Assembly (NCBI GenBank): GCA_947172415.1
Contig: OX359197.1
Location: 5,581,673 to 5,645,672 of the forward strand
Origin: Chondrosia reniformis
Taxonomy: Eukaryota > Porifera > Demospongiae > Chondrillida > Chondrillidae
DNA length: 64,000 nucleotides
Direction: 5' to 3'
Positions 48,480 through 61,586 of the stretch are shown here, piece by piece (position 1 is the stretch's first letter; every line of letters begins with the position of its first letter). Made by a program: the position numbers and the translations under genes. Below the pieces are notes generated by a model. The model was not told where the DNA came from. It saw only the letters and a program-made list of their open reading frames with translations, and ran no database searches.

Positions 48480-51400
48480 TCACAGGGGGTGCTCCTTCGG
48501 TTTCTTTAGTTCAACTTTCAACCGCTTGGGTCCTATTCGGTGACCATGCATTTGCTGTATTGCCATATGTGCTGACATTGGGTTATCATAACTAACAAAT
48601 CCTGCAAGTACACACAATGAGAATTATTTAATATTTTATTTTAGAGAGCTTGTTTACACCATGTATGGGCTATATATATATGAATCATGGTAATATACAT
48701 ATATATACATTGTTCAATTTGTCAGTAGCACTTTCTATAATTTATTGTATTCAGATCTTGTATATACAAGCCATTCTTGATTTGAACAATTATTGGCAGG
48801 TTATAAGAAATTAGATGTATGTATGTATATTTAGGATTTACTAGATTGCTTCCAATCATATTGGGGCTCTAAGTTTATGGGCTACGGGGAAATAAACATC
48901 ATTTCCTTCATAGAGGTTATCCTGATAATACAAAGTACGTATGTATATCAGTTGGGCTTTAAGAGTACTAAAGTATTAATAGCAACAAAATTTTAAGAGT
49001 TTTTTTTACAATTTTAACTGGGGTAAGTAGGCTATTATGTACATATTATGAAGTGTGTATGAAGTAGGCTATTATGTACATATTATGAAGTGTATATGAA
49101 GTAGGCTATAAGTGAATAATTGCACTGCCTGTGCAAAGTTACGATGAAGAAATGATAATCACTGAAGATATTACACTGACCAGACAACGTCTTATCTTGG
49201 TTAGGGAACTAAAGTCCTATTAAAATGGTAATCGATGATAAGACAAGATACGTAACACTACCATCCAGTGTAGGTCCAGTGATTCCCATTCTTCATGTAC
49301 GTACATATAAGGCCACATACAAATGTATATATACGTATGTAGGTACATGTAGCACAGTAGCCATGAGTGAACATGCATGTTCCAAACTTACCAAAACACT
49401 TGCTGGTATGTGTCACCTTGTCAATAAACACTTTAGAACTAATTACATTACCAAAGCGTACAAACAGCTGATACAAATCCATATCACCCAGCCCAGGAGG
49501 TAGGTGGTAGATGAATAAATTGCAACCATCCGGACCTGAAGGTGGATATAGATGCGTTGCATAATTAAATACTTTACCCAGGGGCTCTCAACTAGCTGAA
49601 TACTATCCTACTCAGGATCACCATATATGTAAATGCATGCATGTATCAAGTAAACTTAATCTGTTGCTGAGGTTCAACTAATGCCTATTACTAATATGAA
49701 CGCAACAAATACAGTAGAACCTGCATGAACAGTCGGTCACCTCTCTAAGACAGTCACCTCTCTAAGACAGTCACCTCTCTAGGACAGTCACCTCTCTAGG
49801 ATGGTCACTTGCTTAAACTGGTCACCTGAATCAAATCCTGAAAATTTACGCTATATACTTCATATACATTTAAACCCTGATAATGAGGCCACCTGTCTAA
49901 TGCAGCCAGATAAATTAGGTCCCAAAGGTCACCGGATTAGACAGGTTCCACTGTACTCCCTATCATACAGGCAACATTAGTAAGAAGACAAAGGCATACC
50001 TTCCTTCTGTCCTGCTGGGGGTAGAGTAGTCCCTGTTGATGCCCCATATCCTGCATAAAGGTAGCCACAATACTAAATAGTATATACGTATACATATACA
50101 TATAAACACAATGGTATATAATATTAAGCTGTATATTAACTTCCCAAAGGTTTATGGGGTGTTGAATGCCCCCTCCCTGCCCTTCTATGCAACCCTGTAC
50201 ATACATATGTACGTATGTATAGTGTTTACATGAAGAACGAGAGCCACATGCATACGTACACATGTACGTACATATGAGAGATGCATTAATAGTCAATTAG
50301 GTAATGGGTTTCATTAAACTTTAAGAACAACTAATCTGTTAGTAGACAACAAGTACATAAATCAATGTACGTAGGTACGTACATTGGGATTCACATACAT
50401 AGGCAACTTTGCATTAATTTAATATTGATTCATTTACAACTTATATTAACTTCTGAAACTATTAAGTCAAACTTACACAAGTCAAATTGCATTATTGTAC
50501 GTACGTATTTTCCACATGTAGGTACGTATGTAGTAAAAACACTCAAAATGCAAATATGTACACAGACACACGTATGTATACAGAGGTAATTGGAAATGTC
50601 AACATACGTACCAGTAGGATCTGCCAATAATCCATAGCTGTTGGCATTGCCTAGTGTATTATTGATGCTGCTATTGAAGGACCCCAGGGGACTGAGGGGA
50701 CCGGAATTTCCAAGGGGAATATTACCTACAAATGTTAATACATAAAGGTTGACAACATGCTGCTACATACACATACGTTATACATATAAACATACATACT
50801 GTATAGACATTAATTCTGTAACATTAACCTCTAATTTATATATTAGCCTACACATAGGTACAGTATCAACAAGTAACTATAATCACTTGTGCACGTAACT
50901 CCATACCTAATGAGGTCAACCCTGGTAATCCTGGGGAGGCCAGACCAGTGCCTGTGCTGTTGGTGCTGAGAGGGCTGGATGCGTGGGTGGGGGACGTTGG
51001 GCTCATCAGTGTAGTACCTCCAGGTGGTAGAACATTCTGAAGTGAACGTTGATTTATCAACTATGGAAACACAGATAAGATACGTACTGTGTAATAACAT
51101 ATTAGTATATGAGATGTGTGTAGATGTATGTATAAATATGAATATACACTCTGCAGGGACATAAATACTATGCTGGCTGATAATTATTTTGAGTATCAGC
51201 AATACTTATTGAACAGGTTTGAACGTCTTGACCTTTAGGTCTTTATCAGCAATACATTTATATTTTTGCTAATGTAAGGATTGAAACGTTCAAACCTGTT
51301 CAATAAAGAAATTTTCTTTCGCCTTTGCTATCAAGCAGCAGTTGGTCACACGGTTGATACTCACTTGTGTGTTATATAAAATGGACATCAGTGAAGGGTT

Positions 51401-54400
51401 CAATGGGTTATATGGAAAGCCAAAGGGAAAGCTAAGCTGTTGTAAGCTTTTGTGCAACTTCCGTGCTTTTCGCTCTCTCTCTGTGTCTGCATATTTGACC
51501 ACCAGTGGGGAGGAGGCTCCTGGCATCACACGAGAGCCGTGCAAGTGTGTGATAGCATCCTGTGCTTTCTGTCTGTCTGGCATCTTCACAAAGGCACATC
51601 CTAAAGGGACAGCAGTAACAACAAGTTAACTACTAGACACTATACTGTACTGTACATACGTACCACATATGTACCTGCACACATGTACGTATGCATGCAC
51701 ATACATAGGTGGGTAAACAGGTAGGTATGTACATATGTATGTAGATATATTGGTAAGTACATATAAGAGGACGGGCAGAGAGGTAGTTCGGCAGGCAGGG
51801 AGGGAGGTAGTTGAGCAGGCAGGGAGGGAGGTAGTCCGGCAGGCAGGGAGGTAGTCCGGCAGGCAGGGAGTTAGTTGAGCAGGCAGGGAGGTAGTTGAGC
51901 AGGGAGGGAGGTAGTTGAGCAGGCAGGGAGGTAATTGAGCAGGGAGGGAGTTAGTTGAGCAGGCAAGGAGGTAGTTGAGCCCTCAAACAGAGTAGAAGAA
52001 TTCACACTGGGGTAACTGACCTTTGCTAGTTCCATCTTGATTCCTTAAGATGGACACATCTTCAACTGGTCCATACTCCTGAAACATTTCTCTTACATCC
52101 TCTTCTTTATATGTCTTTGATAGCATTCCAACAAACAGCTTACGTAGCTCCTCTAAAAAAGTAGAAAGATCACCAGATTACCGAGTAAAATGACATAGGA
52201 TGTAGAGAACTTTGGCCATGAATCATTGATGTCTAGTCAATGTGTGTACACATGCGGGTCCTCTAGAGGTCTGGTGTGACATGCAAGCATTTGAAGTTAA
52301 CATATAAAATTAGAGTTAATTGCGCAATGCCTGTGTAAAGCTATGACACAATATGAATAAACCATATATCACTTTACGTCTCAATACCATATATGTAAGG
52401 TAGCTATTCAACAGATACACTTACATACGTACAAGTTACCATATCTTGACAGTTAACTAAGTACATACATAAGTATACAGTTCAACAATCCCATTAAAAC
52501 CTATTAAATAGGTCAGCCATCTTGTGGGAGATCTATATTGTGAGGATAGCATATTCCCTGATAGTATACAATAACACTTCATGGATTACTTCTAATTTCA
52601 GGTGAGCTGTGTATTTCTCTTCATCCGCATTTGGATACATACTTATCTGCCAGTTATATTGGACACCTACACCTTCAGGGTAATCCCCTAATCTATCCCC
52701 CAAATAATGTTGTTATTATTATAGGTATGTAGGCCAAACTGTTAATCAACCTTCATATCTGAAATTATTGACTAGATATACCTTAGATAGTTTCACTGTA
52801 CATACATACTTACATACATACTACTTAAAGGAAACATTAATTCCTAAAGATTGGCAGTATTAAGGTGTCAATTTCAAAAATGTGCAGGCTTAACAAATCT
52901 AATCCTTATAAGGATTCTTCAAATGGTCCAGATAGTAACACATTTCCTTGAAGTGAGCTAACTACATAGTATAATGGACCCACATTCAACACCCAGGCCC
53001 AAACAAATAAACACATAAATTAGCAACAACTCTCTGATCATCTCTGATGGTCCAAAGAAAACATGGCCACCTTATTTCATGTTTGTTGGGAACAACATAG
53101 GATAATTGGTTTTGCAGAGGACTAGTAACTCTTACATGTCACTATCTTGTCTCCCTTAGTAGAGGAATCAAGTATCACATGCTAGTAACTCTTACATGTC
53201 ACTATCTTGTCTCCCTTAGTAGAGGAATCAAGTATCACATGCTAGTAACTCTTACATGTAACTATCTTGTCTCCCTTAGTAGAGGAATCAAGTACCACAT
53301 GCTAGTATCTCATAAAGCATTGGACACTAGAAAGATGCTTTACATTAAGTAATTGTGATAGTCAATGTACGTACAAAAAATCCAAAAGATGTATTTTCAT
53401 ATAAAGATTTGGTTTGTGAGTATAAGTTAGTATAATGTGTATTTCATTCTTACCTGATCTTGCATCAGTTCCTGCTGGTTTAACTTGAATGGGTCGAGTC
53501 ATCTACACAATAAAGAGACAAGCAGTTGGAGTGATCAGCAAACACATATAACATTAGCACACTCATTCATGGGTATTCTAAAACTATATTTTCCTATGAA
53601 TGTGGCGACATGCTTAAGAGACCAAGAATAAAATAGACTCCTTTCCTGGACCTGCTACTACTCATGTCATTATTGATGTACGTATGGTACCTGTCAATAT
53701 AAATTTGACAGGTACCGCATGTATATATTTATCTATGCATAAACACAATATACACAGTATTTGAGAATGCCCTGGTCCCATGTATAACATAAAGATGAAT
53801 GTCTTAGGCAAGAACCACACTTCCTAGTGTATATCCTATGTAAATGTATGTTAGTCCAGCTAAAGCTAGACTGGGAGAATCACTAAATAGTAAACCTAAA
53901 AAGGACTTTTGGAATTGCATTCCAATAGTGTTAAGTTGAGATCGCTGGCCAACACATTGATGGCATAACAAGGTCAAAGTGCACCGGCTATAAAGGTAAG
54001 GATGGCTACAGGAAAGTTGGTCTACAATGGACCACACACAGGAGATCAACCAGTGACCTCACATCATCACATCATCCATCGCAACTCCAGCAGCATGATA
54101 CATTGAGCACACAAAACCACTTCTTACAAATGTATTCCATAATATGCCATATAAAGATAATGCTAAAAAGTGATTGACTTATACATCAAAACTATGACAT
54201 ATATAGATACATAATATTATATTGTTTAAATTACAGAGTATCCTTGGTGCATTGAAGCATACAAGATGTAATATTTATAGTGTATAGCCACAATTAGAAG
54301 GTATACAGGATATTTGGTACAAACTATTTCACATAACTTACCCCAGGTAAAGTGGTCTTATCATGTAAATCCTTCATTGCTAATTCTGCACTTTCCTTCT

Positions 54401-54957
54401 TATAAAATGTAACAAATGCACAACCTGAAGCAATACATGGCAAACCAAATAAGAAAGACATCACAACTAATTGTCTAAAACATCAGACTATTTAATTGAA
54501 GCCATCAGACAATATATTAACATTATCTGTGCTTTTCTTTGAACAGGCATATACATACTTCTGATACAATAAAAATGTCCAAGGAAATTACCAATATACT
54601 TATAAGAAAGTAGAATATTTATTGGAGATACGTGTATTTATGACGGAAAACAGCGAAGAAATGCTACGCAAAAGCCAAGTACTATAAGACGGGTACCATT
54701 ATCGTTAAATCTACTTTGAAGGATGACAATACTTGCAGTTTACCTTTATGAGCGCCGGTTATTCGGTCTTTTAACACTGTCAAATCGTAAATAGCTCCAA
54801 ACTCTTCAAAATACGGGCGCAAGTCTTCCTCCTTCATCCTTTTAGGAACCTGTCCCACAAAAAGCTTTATACTATCATCCTCTTTCTGATACTCTATCAA
54901 TCCGTTCTCCTGGGGAAACGATAATGACGAAAAAGCTTCCTCTAGGCCAACGGCCAT
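48480..54957 (-). CDS. CELF: CELF/Bruno-like RNA-binding protein
   Basis: A regulator of alternative splicing, translation and mRNA decay that binds GU-rich RNA through three RRMs. Exons: 54957-54744, 54424-54342, 53502-53454, 52152-52021, 51600-51365, 51060-50907, 50725-50612, 50050-50000, 49535-49392 and 48601-48480. RRM1 has [17 protein letters not shown] and [20 protein letters not shown]2 has [20 protein letters not shown] and [14 protein letters not shown]; the linker is Ser/Pro/Gly-rich; RRM3 has [20 protein letters not shown] and [15 protein letters not shown], ending KKPKEHPL. The RNP motifs are intact. Length (about 430 aa) and order match animal CELF1/2-type proteins. The start codon lies 160 bp from the FAH stop on the same strand, so its promoter must overlap the FAH 3' end. 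Confidence 0.95.
49712..49953. repeat. Mariner/pogo-like MITE with 17-bp tandem repeat
   Basis: Ends CAGTAGAACCTG and CAGGTTCCACTG form an inverted repeat flanked by TA on both sides (49710-49711, 49954-49955). Inside lie four copies of the 17-bp unit AGTCACCTCTCTAAGAC. It sits in a CELF intron and has no transposase remnant. Confidence 0.75.
51208..51304 (-). repeat. 18-bp inverted repeat with degenerate hammerhead-like core
   Basis: Perfect arms ATTGAACAGGTTTGAACG and CGTTCAAACCTGTTCAAT enclose about 60 bp in a CELF intron. The - strand reads CTGATAA, then AGACC/GGTC around TAAA, then AAGACGTTC, a decayed version of the hammerhead layout also seen at 14690-14803. Confidence 0.55.
51775..51985. 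repeat. GGCAGGGAGGTAGT minisatellite in a CELF intron
   Basis: About a dozen copies of a 15-17-bp G-rich unit, AGGCAGGGAGGTAGTTG and variants. The purine-rich strand could form G-quadruplex-like structures; this is inference. Confidence 0.85.
53123..53306. repeat. 60-bp tandem triplication in a CELF intron
   Basis: Three copies of a 60-bp unit starting CTAGTAACTCTTACATGT, with only two or three differences between copies, so it is recent. Confidence 0.9.
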
Positions 54958-55117
54958 CTTTTTTAGTATACGGACCTTATCGTAATTTACGGATGACTAT
55001 ACAACTCACACAAGCTTATCGGTAACACCTTTCGATTCAATAATACATTGATTATCGCAAAAACTATCGATAATGTCTCTACTGTCAATTTGCTTGAGAT
55101 ATAACCTAATTTAGACC

Positions 55118-58100
55118 TTAAGCTGGCAAAATCTTTCCGGTACAGGTTCCAAAGCCAATTCTGTATCCGTTTCCTTGGCAATGACCTCTCATTATGACAT
55201 CATCGCCATCTTGGATGAACTTTCTGGTCTCTCCATTGTCAAGTGAGATTGGCTTTGTACCTTTCCATGACAGCTCCAACATTGATCCAAAGGATTCAGG
55301 AGTCTACAGGAATGTAGAAGGTAAATGGATATCTTTCAAATTAAAATCTCAAGCTTGAAAAGAGAGAGCCATGATTACATGGTTGCCGTGGTTACATAGG
55401 AAGTTTGTATAAAAGAGTTTAATCTTTCAAAACGGAAGACCTGCACTCATTTGTAACAACAACTTGCAATGTCTTTATTACAAGCATGAGAAAATCACAC
55501 TTTTAATAATTTTAATGAATCTCTGAAATAATTAAGGAAGTTTATTTGATATTGGCTCTGTAGCTATATAATCAATACAATATCTTTAGATAAATATTTT
55601 TGTCACATTAGCCTCACCTTTCCGCTGATGGTTCCGGAGGCTAAGAGGTCACCTGGGTTCATATTGCAACCAGTAACGGAGTGGTGGGCAAGCTGCTGTT
55701 TCATTGTCCAATACATGTACTAGCCGAGAAGAGGGATCCATAAGCAGTACACCGACCCTTTTACACAAACTAAATCCCTTACACCAAAAATCCTTTCAAA
55801 ATTTATACATTTCTATTTCCTCTCTAATCTCCAATTAACAGAATCTCAAAAGGAGTAATCTACTTTAAAGAGACCATTCAATTGGGATCCCATGTGTGGA
55901 GATTATAGAGGCTCTCTCTAATGAAATATCCCTTTCAAACAAGGCTATAAAACTGTACACATGGCTAGGGACAGGTCAGCAGAGGTGAATCATGAGCTTG
56001 ACATGTCAGAATTATAGTAAAGATTGCATTCATTTTGATTTTTTGTATTTCTCTTTATCAGAACAAATAAATGTTGTTTTCCATTGTATCTTTCATTAAT
56101 TGGACAAATATAAATAAGCAGATTCTACTGTCTGTGGAAGAAGATCTGGAGGTAGCAATGTCATGGTTACTTACTTTGAAGTTGGAACGGCAAACAATAC
56201 TCTCACTGTCACTCTTATCAGCTGAAAAATAATTTTGTGAATATAAGGATCATACAATCATCATACTGTACTAGCTATCATATAGCCTACCATGAGTATC
56301 ATTTCCTTCCAAAACTAATTACTTGAGATTTCCATGATATTTATCTATCACACACTGCACATATATACTTACGTTTTATTCCTACTGAGAGATTAATATC
56401 AAAGGAATACGGATCATCATGAACCAAATAAGGCAACGGTTTGGGGTCCTAAATGATAAGATTCCATATAATGGTAGAACTGTGCACACTCTTGTATCAT
56501 CTCTCACTCATCACTCATCCAAAGCTCTCATTAGGTTTAGTTCCCTATAGGTCTTTACTCTAAAGTAAATGTAGCATGTAAGAATAAATGGTATGTTATA
56601 TGGTGTTAGATTATTTATTCACTTTTGTCCCAAGAATTACTTATTATGTGTATTATGTGTTTAGGTACCTTGGAATATTATATAGCCTCCATATCATGAC
56701 AATGTCAATGATAAGTGGTAGTTCAATGTAATGACTAACCTGTACTGGGTTTGCCTGCACAAATGGCTGCAGTGCGTCCATGGTAACCACCCAAGGAGAG
56801 ACGGTAGTGGAGAAACTCTTACCAAGAAAAGGTCCCAAAGGTACATATTCCCATTTCTGAATGTCACGAGCTGGAATGGAAACACATTTCAGTGTTACAT
56901 GGCTGGCTCAAGTAGCTACCACATATGTACAGTCATACCACTCCAATCATTCATCAGCACCATTCCAAAGATATGCTCATGGGCCTAGGTGGGATGACAC
57001 AAGATGACATCATATGACATCACTACAGATTTAGATATCAAAATGCTTTGCTCCCCATTTAAGAAAATCAAATTGTCAATTTTTAAGAGCTGACAAAACA
57101 TATCTAAATAATTTAATCTTTGGAATGTCTAGATACTGAATCATCTCAAAGATGATAGAGATTTCTTCGCAGTCACCGAAGAAGACCCCAAGGTTAAAAC
57201 GTCTGAATTCTAACAAACCAACTGCATCTCTAGACACTCAAAAAGACTAAAAGATAAACAATCTCAAAAACAAGACATATTAGGTGCAGTAAGAAGGAAT
57301 CCCTATAATCTAATATTTAACTATGTAGATTGCTCCTTCAAATTTGCAATAATGCATTTTGCTTTCCCATCCGATATTTTTATAAAGAAACCTTTGACAA
57401 TAATAGAATAAGGATTCCTTCTAACTGCATCAAACTTATCTAAAGATTCAGTCAGATAAACCTTGACATTACTACAGAAATAGTTCCTAAGCAGAGTCCA
57501 CTTCTGAAGCCATGATATTACAGTTTTATTTCAGAAGAAATATTACATTTTCACTTAAATGTCCATCTCCCCTGTGTCTACAAAGCTTACCTTGGCAACA
57601 GGAATTGGTTCCCCTAAAGGGTTCCCAGGACCAACAAAGAAGGCCTGCACACATACAACAGTCATGACAGACGCATATATCAATAAACAAAATAGTGCAG
57701 AATACCATTTCAAGTTCAAAATCCAGTAACCTGCAAGGTCCAAACACTGGAGGCTTGTCTGCAGCAAGGAGAGAGGCTGGATAAATAACATGCTACAGCA
57801 CTTGATCTAATAACACCATCCAGATTAAGAGAATATTCTGGATGAATTAATATTTCTGAAAGTCCCCAATCATTTGTATACCATCCAACATAAATAGATT
57901 GCTTAAAGGAATAACATTTAATATAATATTGGAATAAAACATTTTGGGAACATTCATAATAATAATTAAGTAATAGTATAATAGAATAAGGATTTCTTCT
58001 AACTGCGTTGAACTAATCTTTTGAAAGGATCATCTTTCGAGCTACTGAAGAAGACCCTTGGGGTCGAAATGTCTGACAATTAAGAAGAGACAACAAAACT

Positions 58101-59825
58101 GCATCTTTAGACGCTCTGCAAGTCGAAAGATGATCCTTTCAAAAGATACATTATTCTTTTCATATTTATATACACAGTTGGAGATGATTATTACTCTCTA
58201 AAACTATATGCGGTGGAACACTAGTGTGAAGATCATACCTTCCGGCTTGGTCTGCCCCTGGGGGCGGAGGACAGGAGTACCAGACACCACAACAGAAGAG
58301 GCTCTACCATGGTAACCAACGGGGAGGTGGAGCCTGTGGGCGGGGCAGCGTCACATTAAAATAGAGTACACGACCACCATGTCCATTATGACAATAATAC
58401 TCACCAGTTTGGCATGAGAGCATTTTCAGGACCTCTGAACATTGTGCCCACGTTAGTTGCATGTTCTCGGGAGGAGTAGAAATCAGTATAGTCACCTAAC
58501 ACATGGCAATGTAGTAAACAATGACACTATTACCATTAAGTTAATGTACTCAGTAATAGCAGACTGTAAAGCATACCAATTTTAGCAGGAAGATGCATGA
58601 TGACATCTCTCTGTGGAACCAGTGCACTAGAGGAGGATAAGAACTCTTCAGTAGAGCACAAGAGGAACTGTAATATTACAAAGTACTCAGAGTGTGACAT
58701 ACGACCCTGACCCCTCCCACTAGCCACTCCCACTATGTAGATAGCAGAACAGCTTGAGGGGAGCTACTAGATAATAGTTACCTCGCTTTTAGTGCAGCAT
58801 TGTCCCTCAATACAGCCTACAGTGAGAGATTACACATAATACATTAGTACCCATATCTGCTGAGGGAGGACACACAATACATTAGTACCCATATCTGCTG
58901 AGGGAGGACACCAACAGTGCAGGAATAGATAATAAAAATCTTTAAGCATTTTGATGGGCCAATGCATGCAGAGATGAGGTTATTATAATTTTGAAAAAGT
59001 ACAGTGATCCAATAAATTACACAACATTTTTAAACAAATATGGAGTTATTTATAGTATGCGACAATTCCAAATAATATCTCAAAAGGAAGACAAAGAGCT
59101 TAGTGAGAAGTGAAACACATTTGGAAAACATGAATTTTTCCAAATGTATTGTGGTAATTGTGGCATACTATTAAAAACTCTTATTCATATTTGTCACCAT
59201 ATAGTTACATTGTTACACTTTGCACTAGTAATTTAATTGGGAATGCATTTCATTGCACTGGTAAAAGTCCCACCAATCTACAACCACGGCAAGCAAGCAT
59301 ACCTCATCTTTGGAGAGGATCCTCTGCAGGCTAGCCCTCGCCTCACTCCATGCTGGTCTGCCTAGCGACATGAAGCAATTTAGAGTCTCCTGCAAAAAGA
59401 GGCAATCTGAGAGACATGCACACAAACCAGTCTGACCATCCTGACCTGAAGGAATACTTCTCTCTGGGAGCTCAACACTGGTCCACTGAATAGCTCGGCC
59501 ACCTGGCTCAGGTCCAGTACATAGTCTCCAATGGCAACACCAATGCGATGTCTTGGCTACAAGTGTAGGTCACAAACATGATGAACTACAGTCACATTCA
59601 ACCAAACAGATCTTAGTGAGTTTGAGCAATGCTAAATTAGTGGTGAGCAGGTTATACGTATCACGTGACAGTACAGGACAGTCAAAAAGACTGCATATGA
59701 ATTCCCCTATAATATAACACGTTAACTTTGTCAAGCAAGTTTACATTGTTTGCGGTGGAGAAAATGCCATACGGCAAGTTTTGGATAGGAAAATCTGAGT
59801 CAGGATCCACAGGAACAAAAGACAT
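55118..59825 (-). CDS. FAH: Fumarylacetoacetase
   Basis: The last enzyme of tyrosine breakdown, hydrolysing 4-fumarylacetoacetate to fumarate and acetoacetate in the cytosol. Fifteen exons: 59825-59745, 59556-59446, 59389-59303, 58816-58782, 58667-58577, 58495-58405, 58333-58239, 57758-57706, 57644-57591, 56984-56939, 56870-56740, 56448-56373, 56221-56175, 55719-55618 and 55303-55118. It starts [20 protein letters not shown]. Family motifs: [32 protein letters not shown] (metal and substrate site), [51 protein letters not shown] and the terminal [14 protein letters not shown]. The catalytic His of the REHATN stretch and the acidic metal ligands are present. Length, about 420 aa, matches the family. 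The start is divergent from SEC11. Confidence 0.97.
57150..57312. repeat. MITE family A, copy 7 (FAH intron)
   Basis: Contains GAAGAAGACCCCAAGGTTAA, AACTGCATCTCTAGACACTC and the outer motif AGTAAGAAGGAATCCCTATA. The left end is rearranged. Confidence 0.65.
57405..57450. repeat. MITE family A, half copy 8 (FAH intron)
   Basis: Only the outer end remains: ATAAGGATTCCTTCTAACTG followed by CATCAAACTTATCT. Confidence 0.55.
57975..58155. repeat. MITE family A, copy 9 (FAH intron)
   Basis: A well-preserved copy: GGATTTCTTCTAACTGCG, then GGATCATCTTTCGA ... TCGAAAGATGATCC as inverted ends. The centre reads CTGAAGA, AGACCC TT GGGGTC, GAAATGTCT, close to a hammerhead core with a TGTCT/AGACA stem following, but without the UH cleavage step after it. 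Confidence 0.75.
58834..58912. repeat. Short direct duplication in FAH intron
   Basis: Two copies of a roughly 40-bp unit containing ACATTAGTACCCATATCTGC, next to each other. Confidence 0.8.
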
Positions 59826-59959
59826 GCTGTCTCCGAAGCTTGATCGTCTGAGGGATTTACCCTATTTTTCGTTTTAACTGCGTTTACTAGTTCTCTCTCA
59901 CCGCGTTATTTGGGCAATTTGGCCAGAAGCTTATAATTCTAGGAAAGCTGCCGTGAATC
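59826..59959. promoter_or_regulatory. Bidirectional FAH/SEC11 promoter region
   Basis: Only 134 bp separate the two divergent start codons, so both 5' UTRs and core promoters must fit here. No TATA box was seen; the stretch has more CpG (GCGTTT, CCGCG) than flanking introns. Exact transcription starts cannot be read. Confidence 0.6.
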
Positions 59960-61586
59960 ATGCTTGAAGATATATATCGGATGAATAAAAGACAAGTAAA
60001 CGATTTTAACATTCATTGAAACGGTTATTCTAATCTTCTTGTGCCATTGTGTATGAAGCATTATATTATCCAGCCATACTAGTATCGTAGTATCTGTATG
60101 GTAGAATTATTCTATACAAATATGTTTTGCGTTCTCGTATAGTTATTTGTACTGTATCATATTCCTATCAATGCGCGGTCCTATAGACTTTCTATCAGTT
60201 CCTGAGCTTTGGAATGATAGTGTCCTCTGCACTGATGATTTGGAAGGGGCTCATGGTACTTACAGGCAGCCAAAGTCCAATAGTTGTGGTGCTGAGGTGA
60301 GTGTCCCCATCACTTCAAACTCTCTGTGTTGCCCTTGCTAAATGAGGGACTATAAAATCTTCCAATCTCCCCTTCATGTTGCCGCAGTGGGAGCATGGAA
60401 CCGGCTTTCTTTAGAGGAGACTTACTGGTGTTGACAAACAAAATGGATGACCCCATCACGGCTGGAGAAGTTGTAGTGTTTAATGTGAAAGGGAGAGACA
60501 TACCTATTGTGCACCGAGTGATCAAAGTACACCAAAAGTGAGTAACCATGGAGATCCACTAGGCTGCCTGGAGTGTAATTATAAGGCTAAGTGAGTAACC
60601 ATGGAGATCCACTAGGCTGCCTGTAGTGTAATTATAAGGCTAAGTGAGTAACCATGGAGATCCACTAGGCTGCCTGTAGTGTAATTATAAGGCTAAGTGA
60701 GTAACCATGGAGATCCACTAGGCTGTCTGGAGTGTAATTATAAGGCTAAGTGAGTAACCATGGAGATCCACTAGGCTACCTGGAGTGTAATTATAAGGAT
60801 ACATAGCAGAGTTTCAGAGCAGAGAGAGGTGGGAAGGGACAGTCAAATTGTCAATTTTTAATAACAAGCAAAAATATTGAACTATGTTAATATTTTCCTA
60901 TATTGGAGATCTGCTAGACCACCTGAAGTATAGCTAAAGATTAAGTGCTTTCTTTGCATTTCATTCTAAGTGATTGCATTTGTGAATATCCTATGTACTC
61001 TGTTGTCCTTTGTCCACAGTCACTCTACGGAGGTCAGGCTTCTCACCAAAGGTGACAATAATCAGGTGGATGACAGAGGATTGTACGCTCAGAACCAGCT
61101 GTGGGTGGAGCGAGATGACATAGTCGGACGAGCCAGAGGGTAAGTGAGCAAAGTTTCCTAGCAACACCTTGCTGCTGTACCCTCCCCCACCCCCACCCCT
61201 GCTTGTAGATTTGTCCCTTACATCGGAATGGTAACAATTCTCATGAATGATTATCCTGCTTTAAAGGTAAGGCTTTTGGGCACTTACGTATTTATGTCTG
61301 TGTGTTCCATATACTGTCAGCCGATCTGACTTACTCCTTGACTTACTCCTTGACTTACTCCTTGAAACATGTGTAAGGTCACTGAAATAAGGTCTGGGAA
61401 ATGGTAAGGCCATTTACTTGTTATGGTGAAAATGACTTAAATTTTAGTCTTGTCAATCAGAACTTTTATATTTTGTTTACAATATTGACATATAGCTATT
61501 TAATGCTTTCATCTTTTCTCTATTTTCTTTTGCAGTATTGTTTACTTGGAGGACTAGGCTTGTTTGTACTGGTGCATCGTGAATGA
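59960..61586 (+). CDS. SEC11: Signal peptidase complex catalytic subunit SEC11
   Basis: An ER membrane serine protease that removes signal peptides during translocation. Six exons: 59960-59995, 60187-60296, 60388-60537, 61020-61139, 61209-61266 and 61536-61586. It starts [20 protein letters not shown]. One N-terminal membrane segment ([17 protein letters not shown]) precedes the active-site region [20 protein letters not shown], where the Ser of SGSMEP is the nucleophile; [10 protein letters not shown] carries the conserved His, and [12 protein letters not shown] the conserved acidic residues. The end [13 protein letters not shown] is the second hydrophobic segment and matches animal SEC11 proteins. 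Length, about 175 aa, is normal. The acceptor at 60187 restores the conserved YYQ/FYQ residues; a later AG would lose them. Confidence 0.97.
60538..60799 (+). repeat. 53-bp tandem repeat starting exactly at a splice donor
   Basis: Five units begin at 60538, 60591, 60644, 60697 and 60750. Each starts GTGAGTAACCATGGAGATCC, so the first unit begins with the genuine donor of SEC11 intron 3 and each later unit repeats the donor sequence after GGCTAA. Units differ by only a few bases. Confidence 0.95.
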
